A stretch of DNA of 64,000 nucleotides from Amyloporia xantha (GCA_036971615.1 JAYKKR010000003.1:1984001-2048000); one strand, 5' to 3'; counted from the first letter of the stretch, positions 37,498 through 50,130 are shown. Made by a program: numbers and translations. Notes: a model not told the origin generated them from the sequence alone.

Positions 37498-39766
37498 ATG
37501 TCTGGGTCCTACGCTCATCGTTCTGTTCGATACTCCACCCGCGGAGGGCAGGAATATGATTCTGGAGATTGGTATGGAAGCGAAGGTCCAAGCTCATCCC
37601 AGTCTGATTACCACGCCGATTACCAAGATGTTCACTTCAGACCAGCTATTCCACCTCGGCATTATCTCAACTCAAACGAGACGGCCTATGCGAAGGACGC
37701 AGCAATGTGGGTACAGCGCCTATATCATGAGTCGTATGTTTATAAGTCATTATGTATATTTATGATCGCGATAATAGCGCATATGACACCTCCCGACGGT
37801 CCTCCCCTCGTGAAGCCAGACCGGTGAGAAACAAGGAGCGGCCATGTCGCTCAGTCACACCTGAAACCAAATACTCCCCTTCTCCGGATTATCTTTTGCT
37901 CGCAAAAGAGCCACCTTCAATTCTCGCCGATCCTTCTATGTCCCGGAAGTTGCTTATTCTGGATCTCAACGGCACGCTTGTGCACCGATCTCCTCATGCA
38001 TTTCGCTCCAAGGTCGACGGGCCTGCTGATCGCATATTTGAACTGCCGCGCCTGCGTCCAGTACACCCGCGCCCATACATGCCTTCGTTTAGGACCTATC
38101 TCTTTGCGCCGCAGACAAAGGCATGGCTGGACGTGATGGTTTGGTCGTCTGCACAGCCTCACAGTGTTGCGGATATGGTGGAAAAATGTTTCACCGAGAA
38201 GAAAGAGGAACTGGTCGCTGTCTGGGCGAGAGACACGCTAGGGCTGTCAGAAAACAACTACAGTGCGCCTTGCCCCCTTTGTGAGAGAGCGGTGGCTTCC
38301 AGCGATCCGTGTTTGATATGCCATGGAGTTGATCTCCTTCGTCAATCACTCATGGATGTCTGCTGGTGTCATCGCGTTCTTTCACTGTCTAATCTCATTG
38401 TTCTTACACCTTTTTTTAAGGCCGCAAAGTCCAAACGGTGAAAGATCTAAACAAACCTTGGTCCCAGCTACCCTCACTCATCACCCCACTTCCGCCTTCT
38501 CCACGATCGTCACAAGCGAGCACACCTCGATCCGATCGCTCTCCAACCCCGTCAACTGATCCCACTCCCAACACCACCGCATATTCTTCCCGTGAACACC
38601 TTGCTACGACATCACAAGGACATTCAGCATTGACGACACTTCTACTAGACGATTCGCCTGCTAAAGCGGTAATGCAGCCGTATAACCATGTTTGCATCGG
38701 GGAATATACAGGTGAACGGCGCACGAAGGATCTTGACAGCCTCCAGAAAGAGCGAGAATGGGAGCTAGTCGTAGCCGCCCGAGCGCAGCTACAGGCAAGT
38801 GAGGAACAGAGAGATGAGAGAGCAGGAGAACCTAATGGTATAGAACGCTCCTCTACGCCAGATGGTCACACGACGAAGCAGAAGAAGCAAGCAGAAGGCA
38901 GCTCTGCAAATGCAGCCTCTCCGAAGAAGCGCAAGCGCAAGAATAGAAGGCCCGGGCACGACTTGGCTGCTGAGGCTGTTGAGGCGGTATCACTGCAAGA
39001 AGACACATATTCTCCCTCTCCTTCTCCTGTCGAAAGCCCCTCACCTTCGTCGTCGAACACTGATGACTCCGCCATTGGCAACGGTGCCGACTCAAAGAAG
39101 CGCACACGTAAGAGCAAGCGACAGAAGAAACTCGAGGCTTTGGCGCAGAAGGCAGGTTCGCCAAAACCGGAGCTGGTCTATGATGAGACTTTGCTCGCGG
39201 TCGTGGGCGTGCTCGATGAGATTAAGCGACAGAGTAATGTCGCTGCGTGGATACATTCAGGCGGACTTTGGGGCCCAACCGGTCGCCCATCGCATCCCTC
39301 AAATAACGGGGCCGGACGAACTAAGGATCCGCTCACACCTATTACTACTAAAGCAGACAGCGTCAATCGCAAGGATGTGCGCGGAAAAAGCACCCTTCCC
39401 GTCAACGAACCGGTTGGCCAGGCCCAGGGCCCAGCATCTCCTGATACCCAAAATGGTGGAAAGGAGCGCAGGCGCAGGCGACGGCACCGTGGAGCGAAGA
39501 CTGTCGGTGAGGCCGTGGAGCCTATGGGGAAGTCAGTGGAGATCAGCGCGGGCAATGATGCAATTACCACGATAGAACCACCAATTACTCGCGCCTCTGA
39601 TTCCGACCCTCCTTCCAATGAAGATGACCAGACATCACCCACAGCGACGGCAGGCTCAGAACCACTATGGTTCGAGCACGAGGCAACTGTGGCTTACTGG
39701 GCAGCGCGAGGACGAAGAGCTTTGATGGAATTGGAGATCCCAATAGAGCCTGGAATCGAACGATAA
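37498..39766 (+). CDS. FCP1-homology (HAD-like) domain protein with long disordered tail
   Basis: Start ATG 37498 (MSGSYAHRSVRYSTRGG). Introns 37734-37777 (44 nt) and 38263-38420 (158 nt) give 688 aa. The NIF/FCP1 domain starts at LLILDLNGTLVHRS and continues VMVWSSAQPHSVADMV, VWARDTLGL and TVKDLNKPW. The second Asp of the DxDxT phosphatase motif is Asn here. After the domain come several hundred disordered residues with basic stretches (KKRKRKNRR, KKRTRKSKRQKK, RRRRRRHRG) that look like nuclear localisation signals, then a short ordered end (WFEHEATVAYWAARGRRALM). It is likely a nuclear protein that binds a phosphoprotein or phosphatase partner; catalysis is doubtful. Confidence 0.75.
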
Positions 39767-40642
39767 GAGGTTTGGATATTCGAGGGTGATCCGTGGGGAC
39801 ATATCTCTGACTGTCTTGCGCATTATCCCATAATTGTTGTCATACTTATTTTGTTTGTCTATCGTAGTGATTATCACCATCTGCGGCTCAACACCACGAG
39901 TGTGAAAAGCTGCCCTTGGTAATATATCCCTAGTTGGCAGGGAACGCTGGCGCTTTTGTCGGGATATTGCTATCGAGACGACAATGCGAACGATCCATCT
40001 CGCCCAACATCCTTAATTTGGAAGCATTTCCGGCTGACGGGCTGTCCTGAGATTGATTGCCGATGCTGTTCAGACTGCAAACAGTGAGAATGAGTATCTC
40101 CGACTGAATCCTGCTTTCGACATCTTATGAGCACTGATAGAGATGTATTGCAGATTGAGCCCTACTTCACGATGCCATGCCCGTCCAGGCATATCTCATC
40201 GGCGACGCGTCCAATGTGTCATTGAAGCGTATGGCTTAATCCTTCCGGGACGCATACATGCGTGGCTGCTAAATCTCGCGATTCCTTATCTGCAGAAGAC
40301 ACATCGCACATGGTGTCAGCTATGGCAGTATACGTGGAAATGACACTGAAACAAGTGCCGCGTGTCGCTGCATTGCCATGCACTGCATTCTCTCAGAGCC
40401 ACAAAGAAGTTAGAACCGGTTGATGTACACAATGTCCCACAGATGTAAATACGAACAAACGTGAGTGTTGTAGTAGACTAACGCCAGTTGAGTCAAAAGT
40501 GAGTCACATATCTGTCTATATATTGCCGATATCTTTCTCGTACTCGCAAACGTGCTCCTCTTCTCAGATCCCCGATGCCGTTTCCACTTCATGATAGTAA
40601 GCCATCTCATTCAAGCTGCTTAAGGGTGTCAAGACTAACGCA
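39767..40642. other. Intergenic, no gene seen
   Basis: 3' end of the FCP1-like gene and 5' region of the tRNA synthetase. No RNA gene or repeat recognised. Confidence 0.45.
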
Positions 40643-43600
40643 ATGCGCCCAATAGTATCTGCCCAATTCTCCTTCCCAGGAGAAGAAGAGAAGGTTCTTG
40701 CTTTCTGGAAAGAGATTGATGCCTTCCAAACGAGCTTGCGGCTATCCGAAGGTAGACCCGAGTTCTCTTTTTACGACGGGCCCCCTTTCGCCACAGGACT
40801 CCCTCATTACGGTCATATTCTCGCGGGTACGATAAAGGTGAAGACGACCTAAGTGTAGTCTGGGGGTCTCCGTTAAAAGGGGCATCGTTATTGACAGGAT
40901 GTTGTAACGCGTCATGCGCATGCTACCGGTCATCATGTCATCCGTCGCTTCGGATGGGACACTCATGGCCTTCCGGTTGAACACGAGATCGACAAGAAAT
41001 TAGGAATATCTAGTAAAGAGGACGTTCTTGCTATGGGCATCGACAAATACAACGCGGAATGCCGTGCCATTGTCATGCGTTATTCATTAGAGTGGCGCAA
41101 GACAGTTGAGCGAATGGGCCGGTGGATAGACTTTGACGACGACTACAAGACTCTGAACTTATCTTTCATGGAATCTGTTTGGTGGGTCTTCAAACAATTA
41201 TTCCAGAGAAGCTTGGTGTACCGTGGCTTGCGAGTCATGCCTTATTCAACTGGCTGCACCACGCCGCTATCCAACTTCGAAGCCGCGCTGGACTACCGCA
41301 TTGCAAGTGATCCTGCTAGTACGTTAGCTATTGAATTCTACACTGGTCTTATGTTGAGACCCGCCCGTTTCTGCAGTTGTCGTCGGGTTCCCACTTGTTG
41401 AAGATCCAAAGACAATGCTACTAGTTTGGACAACGACGCCTTGGACACTGCCATCCAACCTGGCCATCTGTGTACATCCTGATTACAACTATGTCAAGAT
41501 ACACGACCAAGAACGGAGCCAAAACTTCATATTACACGAAGACCTGTTGGGCACCATCTACAAAGATCCAAAGAAAGCAAATTTTACCAGGTTGGGGTCG
41601 TATAAAGGTGCTGACATGAAAGACTGGAGTTACGTCCCATTGTTCGAGTACTTCACTGAGAAGGTCGAGTCGTTTTCCTTCAGAGTATAAGTGATCCTGA
41701 CTGATCCCAACTAGTTCAAGGACAGAGCCTTTCGAGTCGTAGTGGACATATATGTTAAACAAACAGAAGGAACAGGTATCGTACATCAAGCGCCTGCATT
41801 TGGAGACGAGGATCACGCAACGGCCATCGCTAGTGGCATCTTGCAGCCTGATGAAATGCCACCATGTCCCATTGATGATGTCGGCAGATTCACGAAGGAA
41901 GTCCCGGATTTCGAAGGTCTCTATGTCAAGGTGGGATACGAATAGGTGGCCTCTTTGCGGTACAATTTACGGAGGCCTGTACAGGACGCGGAAAAAGACA
42001 TTCAGAAAGCGATAAAAGCAAAAGGTCGGCTCATTGTGCAGTCGACGATTAATCATTCAGTCGGATTTTGCTGGAGGTTAGAGCTTTCGTCAACTTTTTA
42101 ATAATTTCGTTACATTTTCTCCCGTCCAGGTCTGGGACACGCCTCCTCAAGCGTGCGATTCCAGCGTGGTTTGTCAGAGTACAACCTTTTGTTGATCAAC
42201 TTATCAGGAATAATAACGGCACTCACTGGTCTGTATTTGCATCTGGCTCACGTTGAATTTGCTCATACATCGTTTCGTAAATTCAAGGGTACCTCAGCAT
42301 GTCGGAGAGGGTAGGTTCGGAAACTGGCTGATCAACGCTCGAGATTGGAACATTTCACGGAATCGGTATTGGGGAACACCAATTCCCCTATGGGTCAGTG
42401 ATGATTTCGAAGAGGTAAACCATTGATTAGATGTCATTTTGAGCGCTCAATATAGTTGGCGGAACAGGTCGTCTGCGTGGGCTCCGTCCAGGAGCTCGAG
42501 CAACTCGCAGGGGTGGCTGGTATCGCAGACATCCATAGAGATAAGATCGATCATATGACTATCCCATCGCGACGGGGCAAAGGGAGTCTTCAACGCGTCG
42601 AAGAGGTGTTCGATTGCTGGTTCGAATCTGGCAGGTGAGCTGGGTGTTAGCTATAGCTCCTATACTCTCACACCCTGAGGTGTCATAGTATGCCCTATGC
42701 GCAGGTTCATTACCCGTTCGAGAACCAAGGATTATTCAAACAAACCTTTCCTGCCGATTTTGTCTGCGAGGGTATCGATCAGACTCGAGGATGGTTTTAT
42801 ACCTTGCTCGTACTTTCTACGCATCTCTTTGATCGAGCGCCATGGAAGAACCTGATCGTGACAGGTCTTGTACTAGCATCGTAAGCTGCACATTTATTTC
42901 GCCTGTCTTTGAACTGACTTACTCGCTCCGAAGAGATGGGAAGAAGATGAGCAAGAGCAAGAAGAACTATCCAGATCCTCAGCTAGTCATCGATAAGTAC
43001 GGTGCCGATGCGGTTAGGATGTTCCTCTTGAATTCTCCAATCGTGCGTGGCGAGAACTTACGCTTCCGAGAAGAAGGAGTCCGCGAAGTCGTGTCTAAAG
43101 TACTTCTACCCTGGCTCAACTCCTTCCGGTTCTTCATGGGACAAGTCACATTGATGAGAAAGGCCAGTGGTGTGGAGTTCAGGTTCAATCCGGGAGTGGT
43201 TGTCACAAACGTTATGGATCGATGGATACTCGCTCGTTGCCAATCGCTCATCAGGCTAGTTCAGGAGGAAATGGCGGCCTACCGCCTCTACACCGTGATC
43301 CCGCGTCTATTGAAGCTCATTGACGAATTGACAAACTGGTTCATCCGATTGAACCGAAAGCGCTTGAAAGGAGAGGACGGCACTGATGATGCTGTTATCG
43401 CTCTGAACACCCTTTTCGAGGCACTTTTTACGCTGTGTCGAACGATGGTACGCTTTTCACACGCCTGGACCAATATACTGTGTTGACGAGTAGAGCAGTC
43501 GTCCTACACACCATTCTTCACCGAGAATGTTTACCAATCTCTTCGCGCTTTTCTACCGGATGCATATATCGAAGGAGACACCCGGTCTATACATTTCCTA

Positions 43601-44479
43601 GGCTTCCTCGAGGTTAGAGAAGAATATTCCAACGAGGAAATCGAACGGCAAGTGGGACACATGCAGACTGTTATTGAGCTTGCACGGAGCATCCGTGAAA
43701 AGTACAACATATCTCTTAAAGTAGGTAGCTCCTGCGATCGCACTCGCAACGATCTAACGCTCGTACTGCAGACTCCGCTCCGAGAATTGATGGTCTTCCA
43801 CGCGGACGAGGCTCACCTCGCGGACATGAAGCCTCTGCTGCGGTACCTACAATCAGAGTTGAATGTTCAAGACGTCATCTTCACTTCTGATGAGACGGCT
43901 GCAGGCATCAAGTATCGTGCTCTCGCCGACTGGGCTGTCTTAGGCCGTAAGCTCCGAGGCGAATTAGCACGAGTCAAAAACAGGCTGCCCACCCTGTCTA
44001 GTGATGACGTGAAAGCCTACAGCCATTCCGGCACTATTGTCGTTGACGACATCGAGCTCGATGCTGGGGACCTCACCGTCCAGCGATACCTGGATATTCC
44101 TCCTCACTCAAGCGGCCAGTACGGAACTCAGACAGACAACGACTTCGTGATCAGACTGGATATCCAGATATACCCTGAGCTTAGGTCCGAGTGGCTCGTG
44201 CGGGAGCTGCTCAACCGCATACAGAAACTCCGGAAGAAGGCTGGATTGCAAGCGGTTGACGATGTGGATGTGTACTATGAGTTCGAGGGCGATACGGGCA
44301 TGGAGTTGCTGCGTGCCTTAGCAGACAACCAAGATCTGGTGAGGAAGATCCTGCGTCAGCTCCCGTTCGATGTGAGCCAGCGTGGGGGGGACGTCATGCT
44401 ACTTATCCAGGAGGAGCAGGAGATTGATGGCATGCACTTCGAGCTGTCATTAGCACGTCTAAAAGAGAAGGATGCTTAA
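40643..44479 (+). CDS. ILS1: Cytoplasmic isoleucyl-tRNA synthetase
   Basis: Start [20 protein letters not shown], stop TAA 44477-44479. About 13 exons. The class I HIGH-like motif is PHYGHILAG, split from [11 protein letters not shown] by the first intron. The CP1 editing domain has [12 protein letters not shown] and [16 protein letters not shown]. The KMSKS motif is [15 protein letters not shown], right after an intron. The tail has [20 protein letters not shown] and the eukaryotic C-terminal extension to ARLKEKDA. The enzyme charges tRNA-Ile with isoleucine in the cytosol. All introns read by eye keep frame, so the gene looks functional. One conserved stretch after SGT reads RLLK where PLIY or similar is usual (about 42137-42148). 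Confidence 0.93.
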
Positions 44480-44748
44480 GTTGTTAGAAGCTGCGGAATT
44501 ATTCATGGACACTGGCCGAACTCGTCTACTGCTCCAGCTCGAAGAGTTGTGGCTAGCCTGACCTTTAAGTGAAGGCAGGCACGTCTGTATATGAAACTAG
44601 TTCTTTACGACAAAGGATTGACGAGTGAGTATACGCTAACAGTATGTAAACGCTACATAAATACACTTGAAGATAGAGGAGAAACCCACAATTAACGTTC
44701 ATGTACAAGCCCAAGACCCTTCCGAAACCCGCCCACCATAACTACCGC

Positions 44749-46146
44749 TCAATGTCTAGAGACCTTCTGCTCGTCCCCCGGCCGCGGTGACGGAATGTTG
44801 AACGTGCCGCCTATCGGGCTCCAACCGTCCTCCGCCCTCTCTTCCGCACGGATCAGGCTAGCAATACTAGCAGTATGACGATGACTCTTCTTCGCCGTTG
44901 ACTGTATCACGCCACCTGACGGCTTCATCAGTGGTGTTGCTGAGTTAGGCGCCGAGGGAGCGATGGGCGACCGAAACGTAATGTCCATCTCCTCACCGTC
45001 CGACTCTCTATCCGAGAGATCTTCAAGGTCGTAGTCCTCCGCATCCCGCATGATGCTGCCGTTCGTCCCCCTGCCCCGCGCGGGCCGCGGCTCCTCCAAG
45101 TCGTAGATCTCGTACTTGGACCTCCGCGTGCCGTATGCGCCACCGTTGAGCCCGCCTGGGGGCGCAAGTGCGTTTGCGCCCTTCAGTTCGTCCGGGAGGT
45201 ACAGGTAGAAGCACGCAATCGAGAGGCATGCGCCGCAGGTGACGTCGATCAGGTAGTGATGAGTGAGATACATCGTCGCCCAATAGAGGATTGCTGTGTA
45301 CGTCCATATATATTTGCGTGCCTGGGGAAAGAAGTGGGAAATGAAGAGCGCCTCCATGGTCGCGCAGCCGGCGTGGAGGGACGGGAACGCGCCGAAGACA
45401 ACTGGCGAGTTCTCGAACGTGATAGCATAGCCATGAGAGTGGAACAGCTTGTCAATCCGAGCGAGACCGCCTGCCGAGCCGTGCATGGAGTAATTCGCGG
45501 GCGTCAAGCCGTAGATGAGCTCGTACCATGGCGGCGCGCAGGGAAATAAAATTTGGATAGTGACGCCGATGAGGTTCATGTAACCAAACGCGCGCGCCCA
45601 GAGGTGCAATGCCTCCTTCGTGCGGAACAGCCAAAGGAACGCCGCCACCACGAAGGGGAAAATAAAGTGGATGACGCCGTACGGCATCCATGCGAGAATG
45701 TCCAGCGCGGTGTGTGTCCAACGCGTGAGGATGTCGGAGATGTTAGCACCATACAGGACAGACTCCAGGGTGGGAAGAAGGACGACTGATATGTTTGGAC
45801 GCCATGAGGACGGGATAAAGCGCGAGGTGTAGAACGTGAGGAGCCATGCAAAGATTGGCGTGGCAGGGATGAAGAACTGCGACGTGAGGGGTATGAGAAG
45901 AGCTATGGCGTAGAGTATGGGTATCATCAGCTTGAGCGGGAAACCCGGAACCTCCATGATGGTGATCCAGAAGGTCGCGAGGGCAAGGTGGAATATATAG
46001 ATAGAATCCGAAAAGGTGAACGAGTGTTGTCGAAGTCGATTAATCGTGTCCCGGGGTGCTAGTGACTTGTCCAGGCGACCCACGGCTGCAACAAACGCTG
46101 TCCAGACTCGCTGGAGCGGCTGTGGGAGCTGTCTTCGGAGGCTCAT
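44749..46146 (-). CDS. AUR1: Inositol phosphorylceramide synthase catalytic subunit
   Basis: The first ATG (46144-46146) gives MSLRRQLPQPLQRVWTAFVA; one exon of 465 aa to TGA 44749-44751. Conserved AUR1 blocks: YGANISDILTRWTHTALDIL, ILAWMPYGVIHFIFPF, FPSLHAGCATMEALF (PAP2-like catalytic His) and HHYLIDVTCGACLS (second catalytic His and Asp). It transfers phosphoinositol from phosphatidylinositol to phytoceramide in the Golgi, an essential fungal sphingolipid step and the target of aureobasidin A. About 140 residues of charged, disordered tail follow the last membrane segment, with an acidic run (DAEDYDLEDLSDRESDGEEM). A 5' untranslated intron is possible. Confidence 0.93.
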   Translation of the reverse strand: MSLRRQLPQPLQRVWTAFVAAVGRLDKSLAPRDTINRLRQHSFTFSDSIYIFHLALATFWITIMEVPGFPLKLMIPILYAIALLIPLTSQFFIPATPIFAWLLTFYTSRFIPSSWRPNISVVLLPTLESVLYGANISDILTRWTHTALDILAWMPYGVIHFIFPFVVAAFLWLFRTKEALHLWARAFGYMNLIGVTIQILFPCAPPWYELIYGLTPANYSMHGSAGGLARIDKLFHSHGYAITFENSPVVFGAFPSLHAGCATMEALFISHFFPQARKYIWTYTAILYWATMYLTHHYLIDVTCGACLSIACFYLYLPDELKGANALAPPGGLNGGAYGTRRSKYEIYDLEEPRPARGRGTNGSIMRDAEDYDLEDLSDRESDGEEMDITFRSPIAPSAPNSATPLMKPSGGVIQSTAKKSHRHTASIASLIRAEERAEDGWSPIGGTFNIPSPRPGDEQKVSRH

Positions 46147-46559
46147 AGTGAAGCCTGTAGAAGATGAGATCCTTGAGAGCGGATGAGGTGTGAGCAACAC
46201 GACGTACCCAATCTAAAATCCGACCCAAATACCTAGACGTCGCAGCTCTCTCAGAAGACCTCTATATCGTCGTAGTCGTCGCCGTTGTCTCCCGTAGGCA
46301 GACTTTAAATTGTAACCTTACCAATACCTTACAGTGGGAGGGGAGGACGGTAACAATATAAGATCGGCCTAAGTCGTCTCGACTACTATGGTCACACCGT
46401 GACAATGTCACGTGCACGTACCAAAAATGATTAAGTGTGTTTACATGATAAAGTGTACTTATCTATAACTTAATAAGGCTCTAAGTATCTGCTGCCGCCG
46501 CTGCGTGTTCATGTACTGACTGTTACAGCGATACTGCCCCCTTCAATCCCTCGCTCAGA
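46147..46559. promoter_or_regulatory. Divergent promoter region, AUR1 / methyltransferase
   Basis: 412 bp between divergent starts. Nothing specific beyond AT-rich stretches was recognised. Confidence 0.4.
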
Positions 46560-47381
46560 ATGATTGGGATGCTTTTTCATGTCGTGGATGCCTTCAAGCT
46601 AGGGCTCCTACCAACGATTCGAGCTTTATTGCATGAGCCCTCCTTAATCTTGCGTCCCCGTGCGATCTCTCACATCTTCATGACCAACGTCTGGGCAGTC
46701 ATGGGTGCTGGAATCGACGAGAATAGCCGTGCTGTAAAGGAAGCTCTCCTTCCCGCAAACGCACGGGGCGTTGTATTGGACATTGGTGCAGGTGAGCAGC
46801 AGCAAATCGAAATAGGCTGAGATGTTAACGCAAATGATGGAGCAGGGCACGGCCATAGCGCAAACTACCTTGACCGCAACAAGGTCACGAAGTACATCGC
46901 GTTGGAGCCCAATCATTTCATGCATGCTGAGATTCGGGAGCGCGCTACAGCTGCTGGCTTTACAGAAGCAGACGGCACACTAGTCATTCTCTCTTATGGT
47001 GCCGAAGATACCGCCTCGATCGTGTCCGCCTTGGGACAGCCAAATTCGGTTGATACCATCATCTCGATACTCACATTTTGCTCTATCCCATCACCGGAAG
47101 AGACCCTAAAGTCCCTGGTGGAACTCGTGCTGAAGGCCGGGGGACAATTGCTGTTCTTTGAACATGTCCTCAACCCGATCGACAAGGTGGCATGGTGGCA
47201 GCGATTCTGGACCCCGCTGTGGAGCCGTGTGCTGGATGGGTGCTGCCTCGACCGGCCGACACATGTGTACATAAGAAAAATGGATGCCTGGACATCAGGA
47301 GAAGTATGGGGTGTGGAAGGAGAACCTGAGGATCATTTGTTCTGGCATCGTATCGGTAAGTTTGTGAAGCGTGGCCCATAG
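46560..47381 (+). CDS. METTL7-like class I methyltransferase
   Basis: ATG 46560 (MIGMLFHVVDAFKLGLLPTI), intron 46792-46845 (54 nt), TAG 47379-47381; 255 aa. The hydrophobic N-terminus suggests a membrane anchor. SAM-binding motif I is VVLDIGAGHGHSANYL, formed across the intron. Motif II region has YIALEPNHFMHAEI; the later part, GGQLLFFEHVLNPIDKVAWW, is typical of the METTL7/UbiE-like group. It should transfer a methyl group from SAM to a small acceptor, possibly thiol or lipid, at a membrane. The acceptor cannot be told. Confidence 0.85.
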
Positions 47382-47979
47382 TTTCAATTTGGACAAAGTA
47401 ATCCTATACCAAGTGGCTTTTTGATCGGGGCATATCTAGCTATGTATACTGCTGTCTTGTTACCATCCTCCCTTCCTCTGTAAGGTAACAATTCTAGAGT
47501 CTGCCTACGGGAGACAAATTGCTGTCCATTCACCAAAAAATTATCACCAACACCAACTGCAACTGAGAATATAAACTCAACCCTTTTGCATGCAGAAAAA
47601 TATTGCCCGGAATGAGGTTTGAACTCATGACCTATTACGGGTGTTCGAGCCTCGCTTGGGGGCGCGGCAGCGCGAGAGGGGACGTGACAGCGCGAGAGGA
47701 GGGGCGCGATAGTGCGCGAGGAGGGGCGCGATAGCGCGAGGGGACAGCAGTATACCGGTCCGATTGCACTTAAAATGGAAATGCACTCCCGCGCTTCCCC
47801 ATTTACCGCGCACTCTCAATTCACCGCGCGCTTTGCGGCGCATTTCGTTCGCCGATGGCAAGCTGGTATATAGGAATATTATATTATTGCCCATGGGGCT
47901 AACCCTAGCCCTATAAGTTGCACTGAATTGTCAAAAGTTAGGCAGCTAGTAACTTTGAGAAAGGCATTATGACTCTTTA
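47382..47979. repeat. Intergenic with B-box-like segment and GC-rich minisatellite
   Basis: About 47610-47650 on the minus strand has GAGTTCAAACCTC, similar to a polymerase III B box, so it may be a SINE remnant. About 47650-47745 repeats GCGCGAGAGG / GGGGCGCGATAG units several times. No gene. Confidence 0.4.
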
Positions 47980-48706
47980 CAGCCGTTTGCAGAACATACG
48001 GCGCGTGATCGAAATTTCTTTTTTTGGACAAATATATACATTCTACAGTATATCTGTATTAGCTCAGTCAATACATGTTGGATTGTCTTGAAAATTGAAG
48101 CAATGAAATGGCATTGTAAATCCAGAGGGGATGGTCAGCTCAGAATTTTAAAATAATAAGTTTGAACACTTCACAAAAAAGGCATCATGTAAACTCAATA
48201 TATCTGGATTTCTGTGGCTCCTGGGTCTTTCTGGGACTATCCCTGAATATACATTGTCCATACCGCTCATATAAAGGGGACTGCCAGTTTATTTTGGCTT
48301 TTTGTAGCCTGCCCATATGACCTGTGGTTCTTGCACCATTTCATACCAGATTTCCATCTTTCCAGAAACCAACAGAAATATTGGACACACAAAATAAACT
48401 GGCAGTCCCCTTTATATGAGTGGTATGGACAATGTATATTCAGGGACAATCCCAGAAAGACCCAGGAACCACAGAAATCCAGATATATTGAGTTTACATG
48501 ATGACTTTTGTATGAAGTGTTCAAACTTATTATTTTAAAATTCTGAGCTGACCATCCCCTCTGGATTTACAATGCCATTTCATTGCTTCAATTTTCAAGA
48601 CAATCCAACATGTATTGACTGAGCTAATACAGATATACTGTAGAATGTATATATTTGTCCAAAAAAAGAAATTTCGATCACGCGCCGTATGTTCTGCAAA
48701 CGGCTG
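47980..48706. mobile_element. Foldback element with 316-bp arms and TA target duplication
   Basis: Arms 47980-48295 and 48391-48706 are each 316 bp and near-perfect inverted copies, with a 95-bp loop between. The ends read CAGCCGTTTGCAGAACATAC. TA flanks both sides (47978-47979 and 48707-48708), the duplication expected for Tc1/mariner-type insertion. There is no transposase, so it is a non-autonomous hairpin element. Confidence 0.85.
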
Positions 48707-48708
48707 TA

Positions 48709-49351
48709 AGTCATGATGCGTGTTTCTTCCGTGTTGCTGATATTCTTCTGGGCGTCGAGAAGTGAGTATGAGGCGTAGACGTCAACGGTGGTGATGGAGG
48801 CTGCTTGTGCCAGCATTCACACGGTTTCCCAGTTTGCCACCGAACCAACCCGTGGCCTGTGGGATGTTTCCCAGACTCCCGGCACGCTGGCGGCACCAAC
48901 CGCCGAGCTCGGACTATAATAGTCTCTTTTGCTGACTAATCAAAAACGGGGATGACAGTCGATCCATTTCGGCAATGCAATCGGCTGCTTATTATCGTCG
49001 TCCGTATATGGTCAGCAACGGAGACTACTTTTCGACATCGTCTACAATGCCGTCTTGAACTTTGGCGTTGAATTGGAGCTAATAAGAAACCTTTTCACAC
49101 TTACTGGCAAGGGCAAGTTGTCTGATATTAAGCATACTTGACATCAAGATGATCTGTTGTAATTTTAAATACTGTAATTGCATAGTAATGCTCGCTCGTT
49201 CGGTCCCTGTCAAACCCTGTTTCGAATCGTATATAATCCCCATCCCCATGTGTCGCCGCATCCCGCACGCCCCACACATTGTCTCGCCCACGCCGCACGC
49301 ACCGCATTGCACCCACCCCGCGCATTGTATCCCACCCGCTCCGCGCACGCC
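48709..49351. other. Intergenic with a possible minus-strand gene fragment
   Basis: A minus-strand stretch QAASITTVDVYASYSLLDAQ followed by KNISNTEETRI ends where the foldback starts. It may be a piece of a gene interrupted by that element; too short to name. Confidence 0.35.
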
Positions 49352-50130
49352 ATGCACACGCACGCATTCGCCCTCCCAGACCCAGCCGACGCCGCCCACA
49401 TTCGCCTCGCGTGTGCGGACCTCACCACGATCACCCTCCGCGGGTACGCCTTCTCCTCCAGCGGGCGCGCGCTCTGGACGTTCAACGTCACCCCCGAAAA
49501 CCGCGCCATGGAGGTCATCGCCATCCTCCTCCAGCAAGCCAATGGCCGCCGCATGCTTTCCTTGTCCCTCAGCAACGTCAGCATTCCATTGTTCTGCTAC
49601 GAACACCTTGAGAATACACTCACCTCTGCTTCAAGGCTTGGCCCGCCCTCCGTGAGCTCTCACTCGTCGGGTGCATCTGCACCAACTCCTGGATGGAGCT
49701 CCTAGGCCGCGGCGCATTCCCCAACCTTGAGACGCTCAAGCTGTGCCACACTGATCACAGTGTGGACATGCTCGCTGACGCCATCACCGACCGTGCCCTG
49801 CTTGAGTGCGTGGACCTTACCCTCGATATCGTCGTCCACCCGAACGACGCGTTCAACGAGCTCGACACCATGTATTATTCCACCCCCGACCTCCACAACA
49901 CCTTCCTGGCCACAGGCGTGCCCCCCGACAAGATCTCCTGGGGCAAGATCCTCATGACCACAGACCATGTGCGCTGGCTTCACTGCTACTGTGATGCCGG
50001 CTCGGAGCACTGTTGCGCGATCCACAGCGCGGCGCGATACGAGGATTGCGAGCGCAATGAGGGCGCCGAGATCAGCGAGGACACGAGGGATGGCGTGAGT
50101 GAGGACATGGATGATGAGGACAGCAACTAG
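49352..50130 (+). CDS. Hypothetical LRR-like protein
   Basis: Exon 1 49352-49576 (MHTHAFALPDPADAAHIRLA...LSLSLSN), intron 49577-49635 (59 nt, GTCAGC...CAAG), exon 2 49636-50130, 239 aa. Splicing is needed because the frames differ, and it creates AWPALRELSLVGC, a leucine-rich-repeat pattern, followed by NLETLKLCHTDHS. The tail is acidic (EDMDDEDSN). The gene resembles the LRR halves of Agaricomycete F-box proteins but has no F-box. It ends 49 bp before the giant foldback, whose end may lie in its 3' untranslated region. Function unknown. Confidence 0.6.
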
